Origin: Porodaedalea pini
Taxonomy: Eukaryota > Basidiomycota > Agaricomycetes > Hymenochaetales > Hymenochaetaceae
Direction of reading: 5' to 3'
NCBI GenBank assembly: GCA_002794775.1
Contig: NBAY01000075.1
Span: 142,378-206,377, forward strand
Length of the DNA stretch: 64,000 nt
Shown here: piece by piece, positions 11,461-21,624 of the stretch
Layout of the letters: every line of letters starts with the position of its first letter
Position numbering within the stretch: the stretch's first letter is position 1
The notes under the pieces: generated by a model
What the model was told of the DNA's origin: nothing
Database searches by the model: none
The model's input: the letters and a program-made list of their open reading frames with translations, nothing else
Translations under genes and position numbers: made by a program

Positions 11461-12882
11461 GATCCCTGTCCCCCCACCATCGTCAAGATAGATCTCACCA
11501 ATGAACAGCAACGGGCCCTCCCTGCATCAGCCCGTTGGGATCCAGACTGACCAGGTTACGTCGTGACCAACAACAGCGGCATTACATACGACATCTGGTG
11601 GAGTGAGATCCGGCATAGCTGGTATTCGACGAACAAAGAAGGAAGGAGAGCTAGGTGGCCCCCAGCTGTCCTGTCATCACCTGCACCGTCAACGTCCACC
11701 GTCAACCTACCCCAGACTCCAGGACCCTACCGCAAGACTTGTAGAGATCTGTCACCGCCAACCCCTCCTGAACCTTCGATGCCTACGCCTGAACCCACAA
11801 TGTCCACAGGAGGTTTCAGTCAGCAGCAGATGGAGCAGATTGCGGCCATCATCGCGAACACCTTTGCCCATCAGGCGAACAACGCCCCGGTGCCAGTCGC
11901 GGCAGCTAATCCCCCGACCCCCAACATCAACATCGCTCGGCCATGTGAATTCACTGGCGGCGACGACTATCTGGACTTCAAACGCGAGGTCCTCCTCTTT
12001 GTCTCAGCAAATCCAAGCCGGTACCTGACGTCTGAAAGCAAGATCTACATCGCTCTCTCCTACCTAAAGGGTAGCAACGCAGTGACGTGGGCACAGAACT
12101 ACGTGGAGGAATCAATGACGGCTGGCATTGTGACCTTCACCGACAGTTGGACAAGGTTCCAAGAGCGCCTAGATGCCTCATTTGATGACCTGAACTGGAA
12201 GGAGAAAGCGCTAGTGGAATTCCGAACCAAGGTTCAAAAGGACCTCACCGCCGATGAGTTTTTCCAGAAGCTCAACGTCGTCATCACGAGAGCAGGACTG
12301 ACGGACGACAGCATCATCTGCGACTGCCTAAAGCGCATGATGAACATCGAGGTGGTCTGAGGGGTGTTGAGGTCGACGCTGGTCCCAATGATGTACGACC
12401 ACTGGAAGAAGAAGGCCATTGAGATCGATCGAGGCAAATAACAGATCTGTGCGATACAATGAGGTCGTGCGTTTCCACTTCCACCACGCCAGCCTCAGCA
12501 GCAGACACCCCCAGCTCGCCGTCCTATCGCGAACCCTCACGTCGACAAATGTGACGTGACTGGCATTACTTTTGGAGGTGCCGGTCAACCGATGGACGTC
12601 TTGATGAACGAGGCCCAACGGAGGAGGGTGTGCTGGATCTGTGGCAAACTCAGCCACTTCAAGGACACATGCCCGCAAGGGAAGACGATCGTGCAGCGTA
12701 TGCTGCAGATGATGGCGCCTGGCGAACGTCGCCTCCTTGCCAATGAGCTAGGAGCGATGAAGGAGTCGGCCTTCGAGGAAGTCATAGACACTCGAAAGAT
12801 GATGGTGGAAGACTATGTGGAAGAAAAAGGCAATGACAAAGAGGTCGTCGACTCGCAGGGTTTTGCGAGTGGTCAGGCATAG
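11461..12882 (+). pseudogene. gag of the diverged chromovirus
   Basis: Co-linear with 4813-6216. A longer N-terminus is readable from 11563. Stops interrupt it at 12358-12360 (TGA), 12439-12441 (TAA) and 12460-12462 (the TGA also present in the tandem element). The zinc knuckle (C-W-I-C, then S-H, then D-T-C) is at about 12632-12675, and the frame ends with TAG at 12880-12882. The G GGT TTT heptamer at 12858-12864 is kept. Confidence 0.85.
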
Positions 12883-15800
12883 CCATCGGGGCGACTGACC
12901 GGGAAGAGCAAGGGGTTTCGGATTCAGACTTGATAAAATATAGTCAACCGTCTGTACAACACTTAGATGCAAATGACGTTGATGACTTTCCTGATTATGA
13001 AGCCCCCACCGATGAGAACAAGAATGAGGAGTATGAGCAGCTGTTCATGAGAGGAACTGGTGGACGCCAGCTGGACCTTCTCCTGAATGTCAGACACAGC
13101 GTAGAAGACGAGGTGAGGGAGGTGGATGCGCACACCCTCGTAGATTCGGGGTGTACAGGGTCATGCATCGACGTAAGGTTCATTGAAAGATACGGGTTAG
13201 AGACGAAACATTATATCTGACCCCTTGCGGTGCTCAATGCCGACGGTACGCACAATGAGGCCAGATTAATCGAGAAGTACATTGACGTTGAACTTACGAC
13301 CAGCCACCATACAGAACAAATCGTCCTTGTGGTAACCTCCCTGGCATTGTCCAACATATTCCTTGGGTACGACTGGCTTTGACATCACAATCCTGAGGTC
13401 GACTGGAAAATGGGTACGCTCGACTTCACCCGCTGTCCGAGCGAATGTGCGGTCGAGAGGGTTACAGAAGAAGACGTGCGGAGGGTGGAAAAGGCCATGG
13501 AGGAGATGAGGAGGGTGAGAGAGGTGCGAATGGACAAGATGTCCTGGCCCGCATATCTCAACGACTACGCTGATGTCTTCTCGGAGAAGGGATTCGAGAA
13601 GCTACCAGAACACCGCCCCTGGGACCATGTCATCGACCTGAAGCCTGACTTCAAGCCTAGCGACTGCAAGATCTATCCGTTGACGCCGACGGAACAACAG
13701 TCGCTAAAGGACTTCCTTGAAGAAAACCTGAAGTCGGGCCGTATACAAAAGTCGATCTCACCAATGGCATCGCCTTTCTTTTTCATCAAGAAGGCCGACA
13801 AGTCCCTATGCCCGATTCAGGACTACCGCAAACTCAACGATGGTACGATCAAGAACAAGTATCCTCTCCCCCTCATCGACAAACTTGTCAACAAGGTCAA
13901 GAAGGCAAAGTTCATCACCAAACTTGACCTCTGATGGGGATACTACAACGTCCAGATCCGTGAGGGCGATGAGTGGAAGGCAGCCTTTCGCACGAATATG
14001 GGTCTCTTTGAACCGACGGTAATGTTCTTTGGTCTTTGCAACACACTGGCAACGTTCCAAGCTTTCGTCAACCACATCTTCAAGGGACTGATCTACGACA
14101 ACCTAATCATTGTCTACCTCGATGACATACTGATTCTCTCGCAAACTCTCGAGGAACATATCGAGACGTCGAGACACGTCCTTCAGATCCTACGAGAGAA
14201 CAGCTTGTACCTAAAACCGGAAAAATGCGAGTTCGACACCAAAGTTGTGAAGTACCTCGGCCACATCATCGGAAATGGCAAGATCAGGGCTGACCCGGTG
14301 AAGACGGAAGCGATCGCAGACTGGCCAGTCCCTCGAAACCTCAAACAGCTACAGCAATTCCTCAGTATGGGCAACTGGCTGCAGCGATTCATCAAGGACT
14401 ACAGCAAAGTAGTCCATCCGCTGACGTCGCTGACCGGCAAGAAGGACTGGGTATGGGAGACCGAACAGCAGGAGGCATTCGAGGAGTTGAGATGACGTCT
14501 CTGCTCACCTCCAGTCCTGGCCATCGTGAACGATGAGGGCCCTTTCCGCGTCGAAGCAGACTCATCAAACTTCGCTCTAGGAGGAGTGTTGTTGCAGAAG
14601 CAGGACGGCAAGTGGAGGGTAGTCGCCTACAGGTCAGAAGCGCTCCTGCCGGCGGAACAAAACTACGAGATCTACGACAAGGAGATGCTCGCGATCATTT
14701 CAGCACTCAAGGAGTGGAGGCAGTACCTCCTCGGCGCCCGTCATCCTATCGAGATCTGGTCCGATCACACCAACCTCACCTACTTCAGGTCGGCACAAAA
14801 GCTGAGCTATCGACAAGCTCGCTGGCGGACAGAGCTCGAAGAATTCGACTTCCACCTCGAGCACAAGTCGGGGAAGACGATGGGCAAGGTGGACTTACTG
14901 TCGTGTAAGGCGGGCTATGACGAGGGCAAGGATGACAATGACGGTGTCGTGTTCATCAAGGAGAAGTGGTTGAATTGTGGAGTGGTGAGGACATCGCGTG
15001 ACGAGGTGTTGGAACGAGTGGGTGATGCGCAGAGGGTGCAGGACGAGTCGGAGAGACCGATGGGTATGACAGAAGTCGCCGGGTTGTGGTGGATGAGAGG
15101 CAAGGTGTACGTGCTGTCGTCAATGAAGGAGGCAGTATTGCGGGAATGTCACGACTCGGTACTGGCTGGACACCCAGGAGCGTTGAAAACGGTGGAGCTC
15201 ATCCGTTAAGACTTCTGGTGGACATTGATGTTCTCCGACGTCCGAGCGTATGTCCGAGGGTGTGATCGCTGTCAGCGAACAAAGGCTCTGAGGGCATCAA
15301 GGTCAAGGCCACTCCACCCAAATGCAGTCTCTGAAGGCCCCTGGGAAATCGTCACAGTCGACCTCATTGGAGAACTCCCGGACTCCAAGGGGCATAACGC
15401 GATCTGCGTTTTTGTTGATAGGTTCTTGAAACAGATGCATGCGATCCCGACAACGACGAAGTTGTCAGCGGAAGGCATGGCTCAACTGTACCGCGACCAT
15501 GTCTTCCACCTCCACGGTTTGCCAAAAAAGATCATCCATGACCGAGGCATGCAGTTCAACGCATTGATGATAAAGGAACTGTACAGACTCCTACACATCA
15601 AAGGCAACCCATCGACAGCGTATCACCCACAGACCGATGGTCAAACGGAACGTGTTAACCAGGAGCTCGAACAGTACCTTCAACTCTTCGTTAACCATCA
15701 TCAATCAGACTGGAAGGACTGGCTCCCCCTTGCAGAGTTTGCATACAACAACCGTGAACACTCGGCGACAAAAATGTCCCCCTTTTATGTGAACACAGGA

Positions 15801-16508
15801 CGTCACCCCTTGAGCTTTGACACAACACGAACCTCATCTGCCAACATGTCAGCAGAAGAATTCACGAAGCACATCAAGGAGACTCATCGCATTGTGAAGG
15901 ACAACTTGGTCAAGGCGGCGGACGACATGAAGCGCTACCACAACCGGACAGCAGGGACTTCGGTGGAGTACAAGGCTGGAGACAAGGTCTTCCTCGATGG
16001 GCGAAACATCAGCACAGATTCACTGATGAAGAAACTCGCTGACAAATGGTATGGTCCCTTCGAGATCATCGACAAGGTGGGAGCTAGCGCATACAAACTC
16101 AGGCTCCCCAAGCGATGGAAGAAGGTACACCCAGTCTTCAACGAGACCCTGCTAAAGCCCACCATCGAACCATCCTTCGAGAGCCAGAAACAACCAGCAC
16201 CGCCACCACCTGACATCGTCGACAACGAGGAGGAGTACGAGATCAAGGAAGTTCTAGACTCGCGTCTGCACCGAGGAAAGCTACAATACCTCGTCAAGTG
16301 GGTTGGCTACAACAAACCAACTTGGCAGCCCGAGATGGACTTTGGCGAGAACGCAAAGGAGGCAATCGCTGAGTTCTACTGAAAACATCCCAGCGCCCCT
16401 CGAAAACTCGACATTCCTCACCAACGACTTCGCCCACACTTCGTTGACACCGAACCAGATGACCTCGATCTTGGTTGGTCGGGACGCCCAACCTTGAGGG
16501 GGGGGTAA
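12864..16508 (+). pseudogene. pol of the diverged chromovirus, multiple stops
   Basis: Protease, RT (Y-L-D-D near 14118), RNase H, integrase and chromodomain are readable in one frame but interrupted at 13218, 13379, 13932, 14493, 15207 and 16380. Four of these TGA stops align with CGA or CGC codons of the tandem element. Conversely, the codon matching the tandem element's first pol TGA is still CGA here (15015-15017). Polypurine tract and stop TAA (16506-16508) abut the right LTR. Confidence 0.9.
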
Positions 16509-16934
16509 TGTTAGGACTCAAACTTTTACCTTTTCTTTTATTTTCCCTTTTACCATTTCTTTTCTTTTAACCATTCCTTTTTATTATATTTAATCGTCTT
16601 TTCAATCATTTCCCACACTCCCTCCACATGACCTTCATTCGTTCCTTTCCATTTGTTTATGTAACTTTAGATAATATAGTCCCACGGTCGCTGCTATATA
16701 AGGTCTCAGGAATCGCATGAACTCCTTGTTCTGCTTTTCCTCTTACCTCCACGATGACCTAGGTGAGACTCGTTCTCCTTGTATTAGTTTAGACTTGTAT
16801 TAATCCTCTTACCTCCACGACGACCTAGCCTGAGTACAGCATGTCCTGAGTCCCCGCTCGAGTATAGCACGTCCCAGACAACAGTCAGCCGAGGCCTGCC
16901 TAGTCCGAGTCGTCTCCCGGACTCCTGCCTAACA
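16509..16934 (+). repeat. Right LTR of the diverged chromovirus
   Basis: 426 bp, nearly identical to 10664-11089, followed directly by the target duplication GGCTT (16935-16939). Confidence 0.93.
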
Positions 16935-16939
16935 GGCTT

Positions 16940-17628
16940 AGGGTACTACAATGTATATCTGCCAACACTGACGTGCATAAATTCATGCTGCATAGGCATC
17001 TCAGATGGAGAGGAAGTCAGGAATACCCTTCTGAAAGAGCCTAGAAGTCACCAAGCTGTGTACTTTTCAAAAGATAAGGGTCCTATCCCAATGTGGGCAA
17101 CATCCTTGTACTGCCGGAGTAAGAGGCTGACTTATAAGGAGCAACAGACACTAATTGCTCAATTTTAGAGTGCCATACACACTATCATCATAACTATTAT
17201 GTGGCTGAGAAAGCATCTATACAAACATACTACCCTGGCCTTCCTAAAGCCATACAGGTAGAAAAGCACTTCTTTTTTGAGAGGGAGCTCTGTGAAGACC
17301 AAGCTAACCAGATGGTGCTTTACTGGTTTGTATAGATGTTATCTTTCTCTTATACAGTGTAGCTTACTCGCCAGAGACAGGGCATTTGCATCAAGCCTAG
17401 CAGAGACATACAACCTTCAAGAATAAGCTACCCATAACATTGAGGCCATAAATGCACAAAAATCATGAGCCTTATGCTTGAATATGTCGCTCGAGCATAT
17501 CTGGGATGCCTTCTTTCTCAACGGACTCTTGCTAGACCACCATGAGAGGAACAGCATACTGAAACTTTGCCATGATGTAAATGGAGAAGGAGAGCATCTC
17601 CTTCCAGCTTTAGAGCAGAGAAACTTGC
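16940..17628 (+). pseudogene. CxC5-type gene, 3' piece
   Basis: This continues the frame of 10281-10663. Recognisable CxC5 features are a Cys cluster (T-C-I-N-S-C-C), then S-L-Y-C-R, then Y-H-H-N-Y-Y-V, then T-Y-Y-P-G, and towards the end W-D-A-F-F-L-N-G-L-L-L-D-H-H-E-R. Frameshifts and stops are present after about 17330. It is cut at about 17629, where a CAP-Gly gene piece begins. The gene was therefore hit twice, by the chromovirus and by a mosaic element. Confidence 0.65.
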
Positions 17629-18472
17629 CATTATATCGGCGAGGTTGAGGGTGAGAGCAGGCCATGGGTCGGCGTTGAGGTGCCCGTGAGCGATGCTTGG
17701 GCAGACGATCAGCTGGAGGGCCGCCAGTGGAATGACGGCTCATGGGGTGACGTGCGCTACTTTGACGTTGGAACTTTGGCATCAGAATGGGGCAACGACA
17801 AATGCATGACCCACCGGCAACGCAATTTGATGAATAACTATGGAACTAGCATTATTAGTGGCTAGAAGGGCACGAAGTGTGAGGGGGAGCAGCTCAGCGT
17901 TGACCACAAGAAGTGTTTCTGTAGCACGTCGCCATCAGTGTTGGACGTGTCGAACGTGGAGTATCGAGGTCTCTTTGTGAGGCCACAGCAGGTGCTGTAT
18001 GTTGTAGATGCTGTCGGTTTGGACTTGTGAATCTTGGAATATATTTAAGTTTGGATTCCTGCCCTTTTTCTTTTTCTTTCTTTCTTTCTTTTACCCTGCT
18101 CCCATGTTTAGTCACCCCTTGCTCTCACAGTGGGCAAAAATATATTCTGGAGCCTCCGGAATTCTGGTCAGATGGGAAACCTCCCCTCCCGATTGGTCAA
18201 TCAATATTATGACTAAAATTCCACAGGGTCCAGAATTTGTTTTTGTCCACTGTGTCTGGGCAGATGCCCTCATCACCAAAATCACTTGCTGGCATGTTCA
18301 TATTCCTCTCTTATCTACTCAATCAGATTGCTCTAGATTCTTGAATTGCACCTTTTGGAGACTTTTTTAGTCAGCTTTTGAATACTGTCAGTTTTTTAGT
18401 TAGTACATATGTGTTGAGTTTCTGTACAAACAGTAATTGTAGCTTGCCATCCTAATGGCCCACTACCTCAAG
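17629..18472 (+). mobile_element. Mosaic element E, 3' part only: CAP-Gly gene piece plus terminus
   Basis: From about 17629 the sequence matches the CAP-Gly gene pieces of mosaics B and C: G-P/R-P-W-V-G-V-E, then D-G-S-W-G, then Y-F-D-V-G, then a run on to T-G-A near 18030. A pyrimidine-rich 3' region follows, as at 37007-37250. At 18430-18472 only the last 43 bp of the 178-bp terminal unit remain (...GGCCCACTACCTCAAG), joined to an RdRP gene piece. The 5' part of this mosaic is missing. Confidence 0.65.
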
Positions 18473-18474
18473 TT

Positions 18475-19185
18475 CCTAGTAGTCTCTACATGCAGACCAT
18501 TATGAACATGTCCTTCAACGGCGTGAGGGATGAAGTTTTCAAAAACCTCATGGAGACTGGCTTAAAGAAAGAAATAGAGGCTGACTAAATGGGATGGCAA
18601 CAATGCCTGCATTGCACTAGCTAAAGCCATGGAGGATGCAGGAGGCCTGATTGCATCACGCCGTAGTCGTGGTGCTGGGGCTGAAGCACACCTGCATGGG
18701 CACATCCGTGATGAGGACAATGACGAGGAGGAGGACATCGCCACCAATGGCGGATTGGTAGAGCGAGACCCCATCAGTGGTTGTCCTTCATCGCTTTACA
18801 AGTCTACTTGTGATATGATACTGGCTGGTTTTACTCCTCTGCAAAGCCCTGTGGTTTGTGAGAAGCTGAAATACATCGTGACACAAACTACCAAGTCCTA
18901 CCTTGAGCAGGTGTGAGGTCTGTCTTCATAGTTTCTCAACCTGCTATGCAGTCCATTGACTGGATGCACTCACATCTATATACAGTACCACATACTGGTG
19001 CCTTTATCTGCTGAGGCCTTCATAGCGCCAGGTATATATCATTTAATACTTTCCAAGCATGGCATCACTCATGCAAGCAACAGACCCCTTTGGAGTGTTA
19101 TAAGAAGGAGAGATCTTCTTTCATTGTTCAAAGGCTATCGGCGATCCCACTGTTTCAATTGACCCCCATACATACTTAGGCCCAG
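18475..19185 (+). pseudogene. RNA-dependent RNA polymerase (QDE-1/RDR family) gene piece
   Basis: The translation follows the fungal RdRP N-terminal-to-middle region: M-Q-T-I-M-N-M-S-F-N-G-V, a frameshift near 18590, then L-A-K-A-M-E-D-A-G-G, I-L-A-G-F-T-P-L-Q-S-P, K-L-K-Y-I-V, S-Y-L-E-Q, and after an intron-like gap V-P-L-S-A-E-A-F-I. The catalytic D-x-D-G-D region is absent. Such enzymes make dsRNA in RNA silencing. It is bounded on the left by the mosaic E terminus and on the right (19267) by a copia LTR, so it is a broken copy. Identification is by motif pattern. Confidence 0.6.
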
Positions 19186-19266
19186 CACTCATAAGCTGCT
19201 CTATTCTGTCCAGGCGTCTCTTAGGTCTGATTATCTACCTAAAGGTGAGCTGCAACCCGATGAGAG

Positions 19267-20407
19267 TATTAGCAGCAGTGAACCAAAAGGGGTCACACTT
19301 CACACCTGAGTCCAATGGATGAGTGCAACAGATAGGGACACTCATACATTGTCTCAGCCGCTTTGAAGCTAATATTACATAAGACAAAAATCACGTGATG
19401 TTCGCATGTGTGAACAGAGGCATGGGAATAAATCAAGAAAAGCATGGAAAACATAAAATAAGTGTCAGAATCACACTTCCAACACTCCCACCTGATCTGA
19501 CACATCTGTAAGTCACCTAAGACCTAACATCCCACACATCTCCCCCACCTTCAAGCGCCCAAGGGCTTTGGTCATGATATCAGCTGGCATAGACTTAGTG
19601 GGCAAGTACCTCATATCCACATAGCCTGCTTCAACCACATCTCTCAGCCAGTAATGACGCAAATCCAGGTGTTTCATGCACCCATGATGTTCAGGATTTC
19701 TGGCAACTGCTAATGCAGACTGGTTGTCAACATAGAGGACAGATAGGGCATCAAAGTGATACCCAAACTCAGTGAGCAAGTTGCGCAACCACATGATCTC
19801 TTGTCCTGATTGTACAGCAGCAATGTATTCTGCCTCAGTAGTAGAGAGAGTCACAATAGTTTGCAACCGACTTGCCCAACTGATTGCACCAGTTCCCATT
19901 TTAACCACCATGCCGCTTGTGAGCGCCTGTCATCCTCATCACCACCATGGTCTGCATCAGAGAATGTGGTGAACAGCTCAGCTGAGTTGGGGTCAGGTGC
20001 ATAAGTCAACTTGTAGTCTTTGGTACCCTGAAGGTAAAAACACAAGTGCTTTGCAGCCTTCCAGTGAGCCATGCCAGGATTAGCACTAAAACGTGCTAGA
20101 ACTCCCACTGCATAAGCAATATCTGGGCGTGTAGCCACAGCAAGATACATGAGAGTGCCAACCAACTGCTTGTAAGGAACAGTCTTCATGAAGGCAGTCT
20201 CTTCATCATTCTTGGGAGCCATAGACTTGCTAAGCTTATGACCTTCAGGTAGTGGGGTTGTCACAGTGCCACAATTGCCAAGTTCAAAACACTCAAGTAT
20301 GTCAATGATATACTGGCGCTGAGATATGGACAAAAAGTGCTGAGAGCGATCACACTCAATGTGAACTCCCAAGAGGAGTGAAGTTGGCCCGAGGTCATGT
20401 AGCTTGA
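19267..20407 (-). mobile_element. Ty1/copia remnant, 3' part (LTR plus end of pol)
   Basis: The 3' LTR (19267-19484, shortened because it has one copy of a ~56-bp internal repeat) is followed on the minus strand by the RT/RNase H end of pol (20407 to 19513). It stops at codons for K-L-H-D-L-G, exactly where the copia piece at 27920-28789 ends (...L-E-K-H-F). The two are one element split by mosaic A. Confidence 0.92.
19513..20407 (-). pseudogene. copia pol C-terminal piece (RT end and RNase H)
   Basis: RNase H motifs F-S-D-A-D-H-G-G, S-T-T-E-A-E-Y and L-Y-V-D-N-Q-S-A are readable, and the frame ends L-G-L-R before the polypurine tract. A 1-base loss near 19920 shifts the frame (S-Q-A-A in place of S-T-S-G). 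It is close to the end of the intact element at 58138-62553. Confidence 0.9.
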
Positions 20408-20585
20408 CTTGAGGTAGTGGGCCATTAGGATGGCAAGCTACGATTACTGTTTACTGAATACTAAATAATTCACTAATGAGAATAATGTTTTAGTATAATT
20501 TGCAAGCTTTAATCCTCTCATATAAAATGAAAGACACAGAAAACAGTAATCATAGCTTGCCATCCTAATGGCCCACTGCCTCAAG
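20408..20585. repeat. 178-bp terminal unit, copy 1 (MITE-like)
   Basis: Terminal inverted repeats of about 43 bp starting CTTGAGGTAGTGGGCC flank an AT-rich core. Copies at 37251-37428 and 39359-39536 are also 178 bp; 18430-18472 is the right end only. No target duplication is visible at any copy. Each lies at the 3' end of a mosaic. Confidence 0.85.
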
Positions 20586-20673
20586 TAATAAAACTAAAAT
20601 ATCCAGTGACACATTAGCCAGTACATCATATTTAGGGAAAAGAAATAGTGACAATGATAGTGAAAGCTCTACC

Positions 20674-21591
20674 TTGAATACTCCAAGCAAGCAACATAAA
20701 GCAAGTGAATATAATCAAAACATTACAAGCTCATCACCTTTGGGACTAAGATGGGATTCAGTAAGTTATAGTTGTGCTTATGACTCTGTATTGCCTATTT
20801 TATTCAATTTATACATAGAAGACTATGAGAGGTGGTATAATATATATTCAAAGTATCAAATTAATTTGCATGATCATTTTCAGAGGGTAATGAATTCAAT
20901 AAGTAGTTTTGAAGAAGAAAGATATGCCATTTGTAACAAGCTTTTCAACCAGAACAGACATCAATTTCCATTAGGTCATAAATTAACAGCTGTAGCCTCT
21001 GTTGTGTAGAAATGCCTAGAAGCAAAAGAACCTATAATATATAAGCAAAGCCAGTGTATTCAATGTAATAGGTCCAAACAAAGTCTTTTATTATCCTCAT
21101 TTATTCCATGTTTTACAGAAGACTTTAATACAGCTCCTGAATAGTAGTTATTCAGCAGTCAATATAAAAACATCAATACATAGCCTTCTATTCAACAATG
21201 GCTTAACTATTACTTTGGTTCAATGTCAGTAACATGTAGACAATGTCAAATAGATTATACAGCTGACACCAATGTACAATCTCATATCAGTGAGTCAACA
21301 AATGTTGTAGCTGTGCAGTTGTATAATTATGAGATTATAATTGATCATGAGGTTGTTATAAAATGTACACCATGTTTGAAAAAATACAAATTGCGAGGTC
21401 TGATTTATGGTGGTAACAATCATCACTTCACTTGTAGAATAATAGATAAGTCTGGACTGGTCTGGTATAATGATGGTATAACCACTGGCAGAGTTTCAAA
21501 TGCAGAAAAGTATCTATCACAGTATAGTGATTATGAGCTTCATGGCGAAGGTAAAACTACAGCAGTCATTGCTCTATATGCTATTATTTAA
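20674..21591 (+). pseudogene. USP-like (peptidase C19) cysteine protease-like gene, AT-rich
   Basis: One frame is broken by TAG codons (21007, a tandem pair near 21141, and one near 21180). It carries a Cys box (S-C-A-Y-D-S-V-L-P-I-L-F-N), two C-x2-C pairs (C-I-Q-C and C-R-Q-C) as in the zinc finger of ubiquitin-specific proteases, and a His box (H-H-F-T-C-R-I-I-D, then W-Y-N-D-G). The base composition is far more AT-rich than the neighbouring captured genes, so it has a different origin, perhaps the transposon itself. It is opposite in strand to the other captured genes of mosaic A. The family call is tentative. Confidence 0.5.
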
Positions 21592-21624
21592 TGTACAACA
21601 TGCAGTGTAAAGGAGGAGGGATGG

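Larger units (their letters stand above)
10664..16934 (+). mobile_element. Diverged Ty3/gypsy chromovirus inserted in the CxC5 gene
   Basis: LTRs are 10664-11089 and 16509-16934 (426 bp each, TGTTAGG...CCTAACA). They are flanked by the 5-bp target duplication GGCTT at 10659-10663 and 16935-16939. It has the same organisation and self-priming PBS (11091-11101) as the tandem element but is clearly diverged, with many C-to-T changes at CpG. Gag and pol hold at least eight stops, so it is dead. Confidence 0.95.

Noticed and set aside
18060..18105. Pyrimidine tract CTTTTTCTTTTTCTTTCTTT as a functional terminator
   Set aside because: It is the ordinary T/C-rich 3' region of the CAP-Gly gene, repeated in each copy; nothing marks it as a specific termination site.
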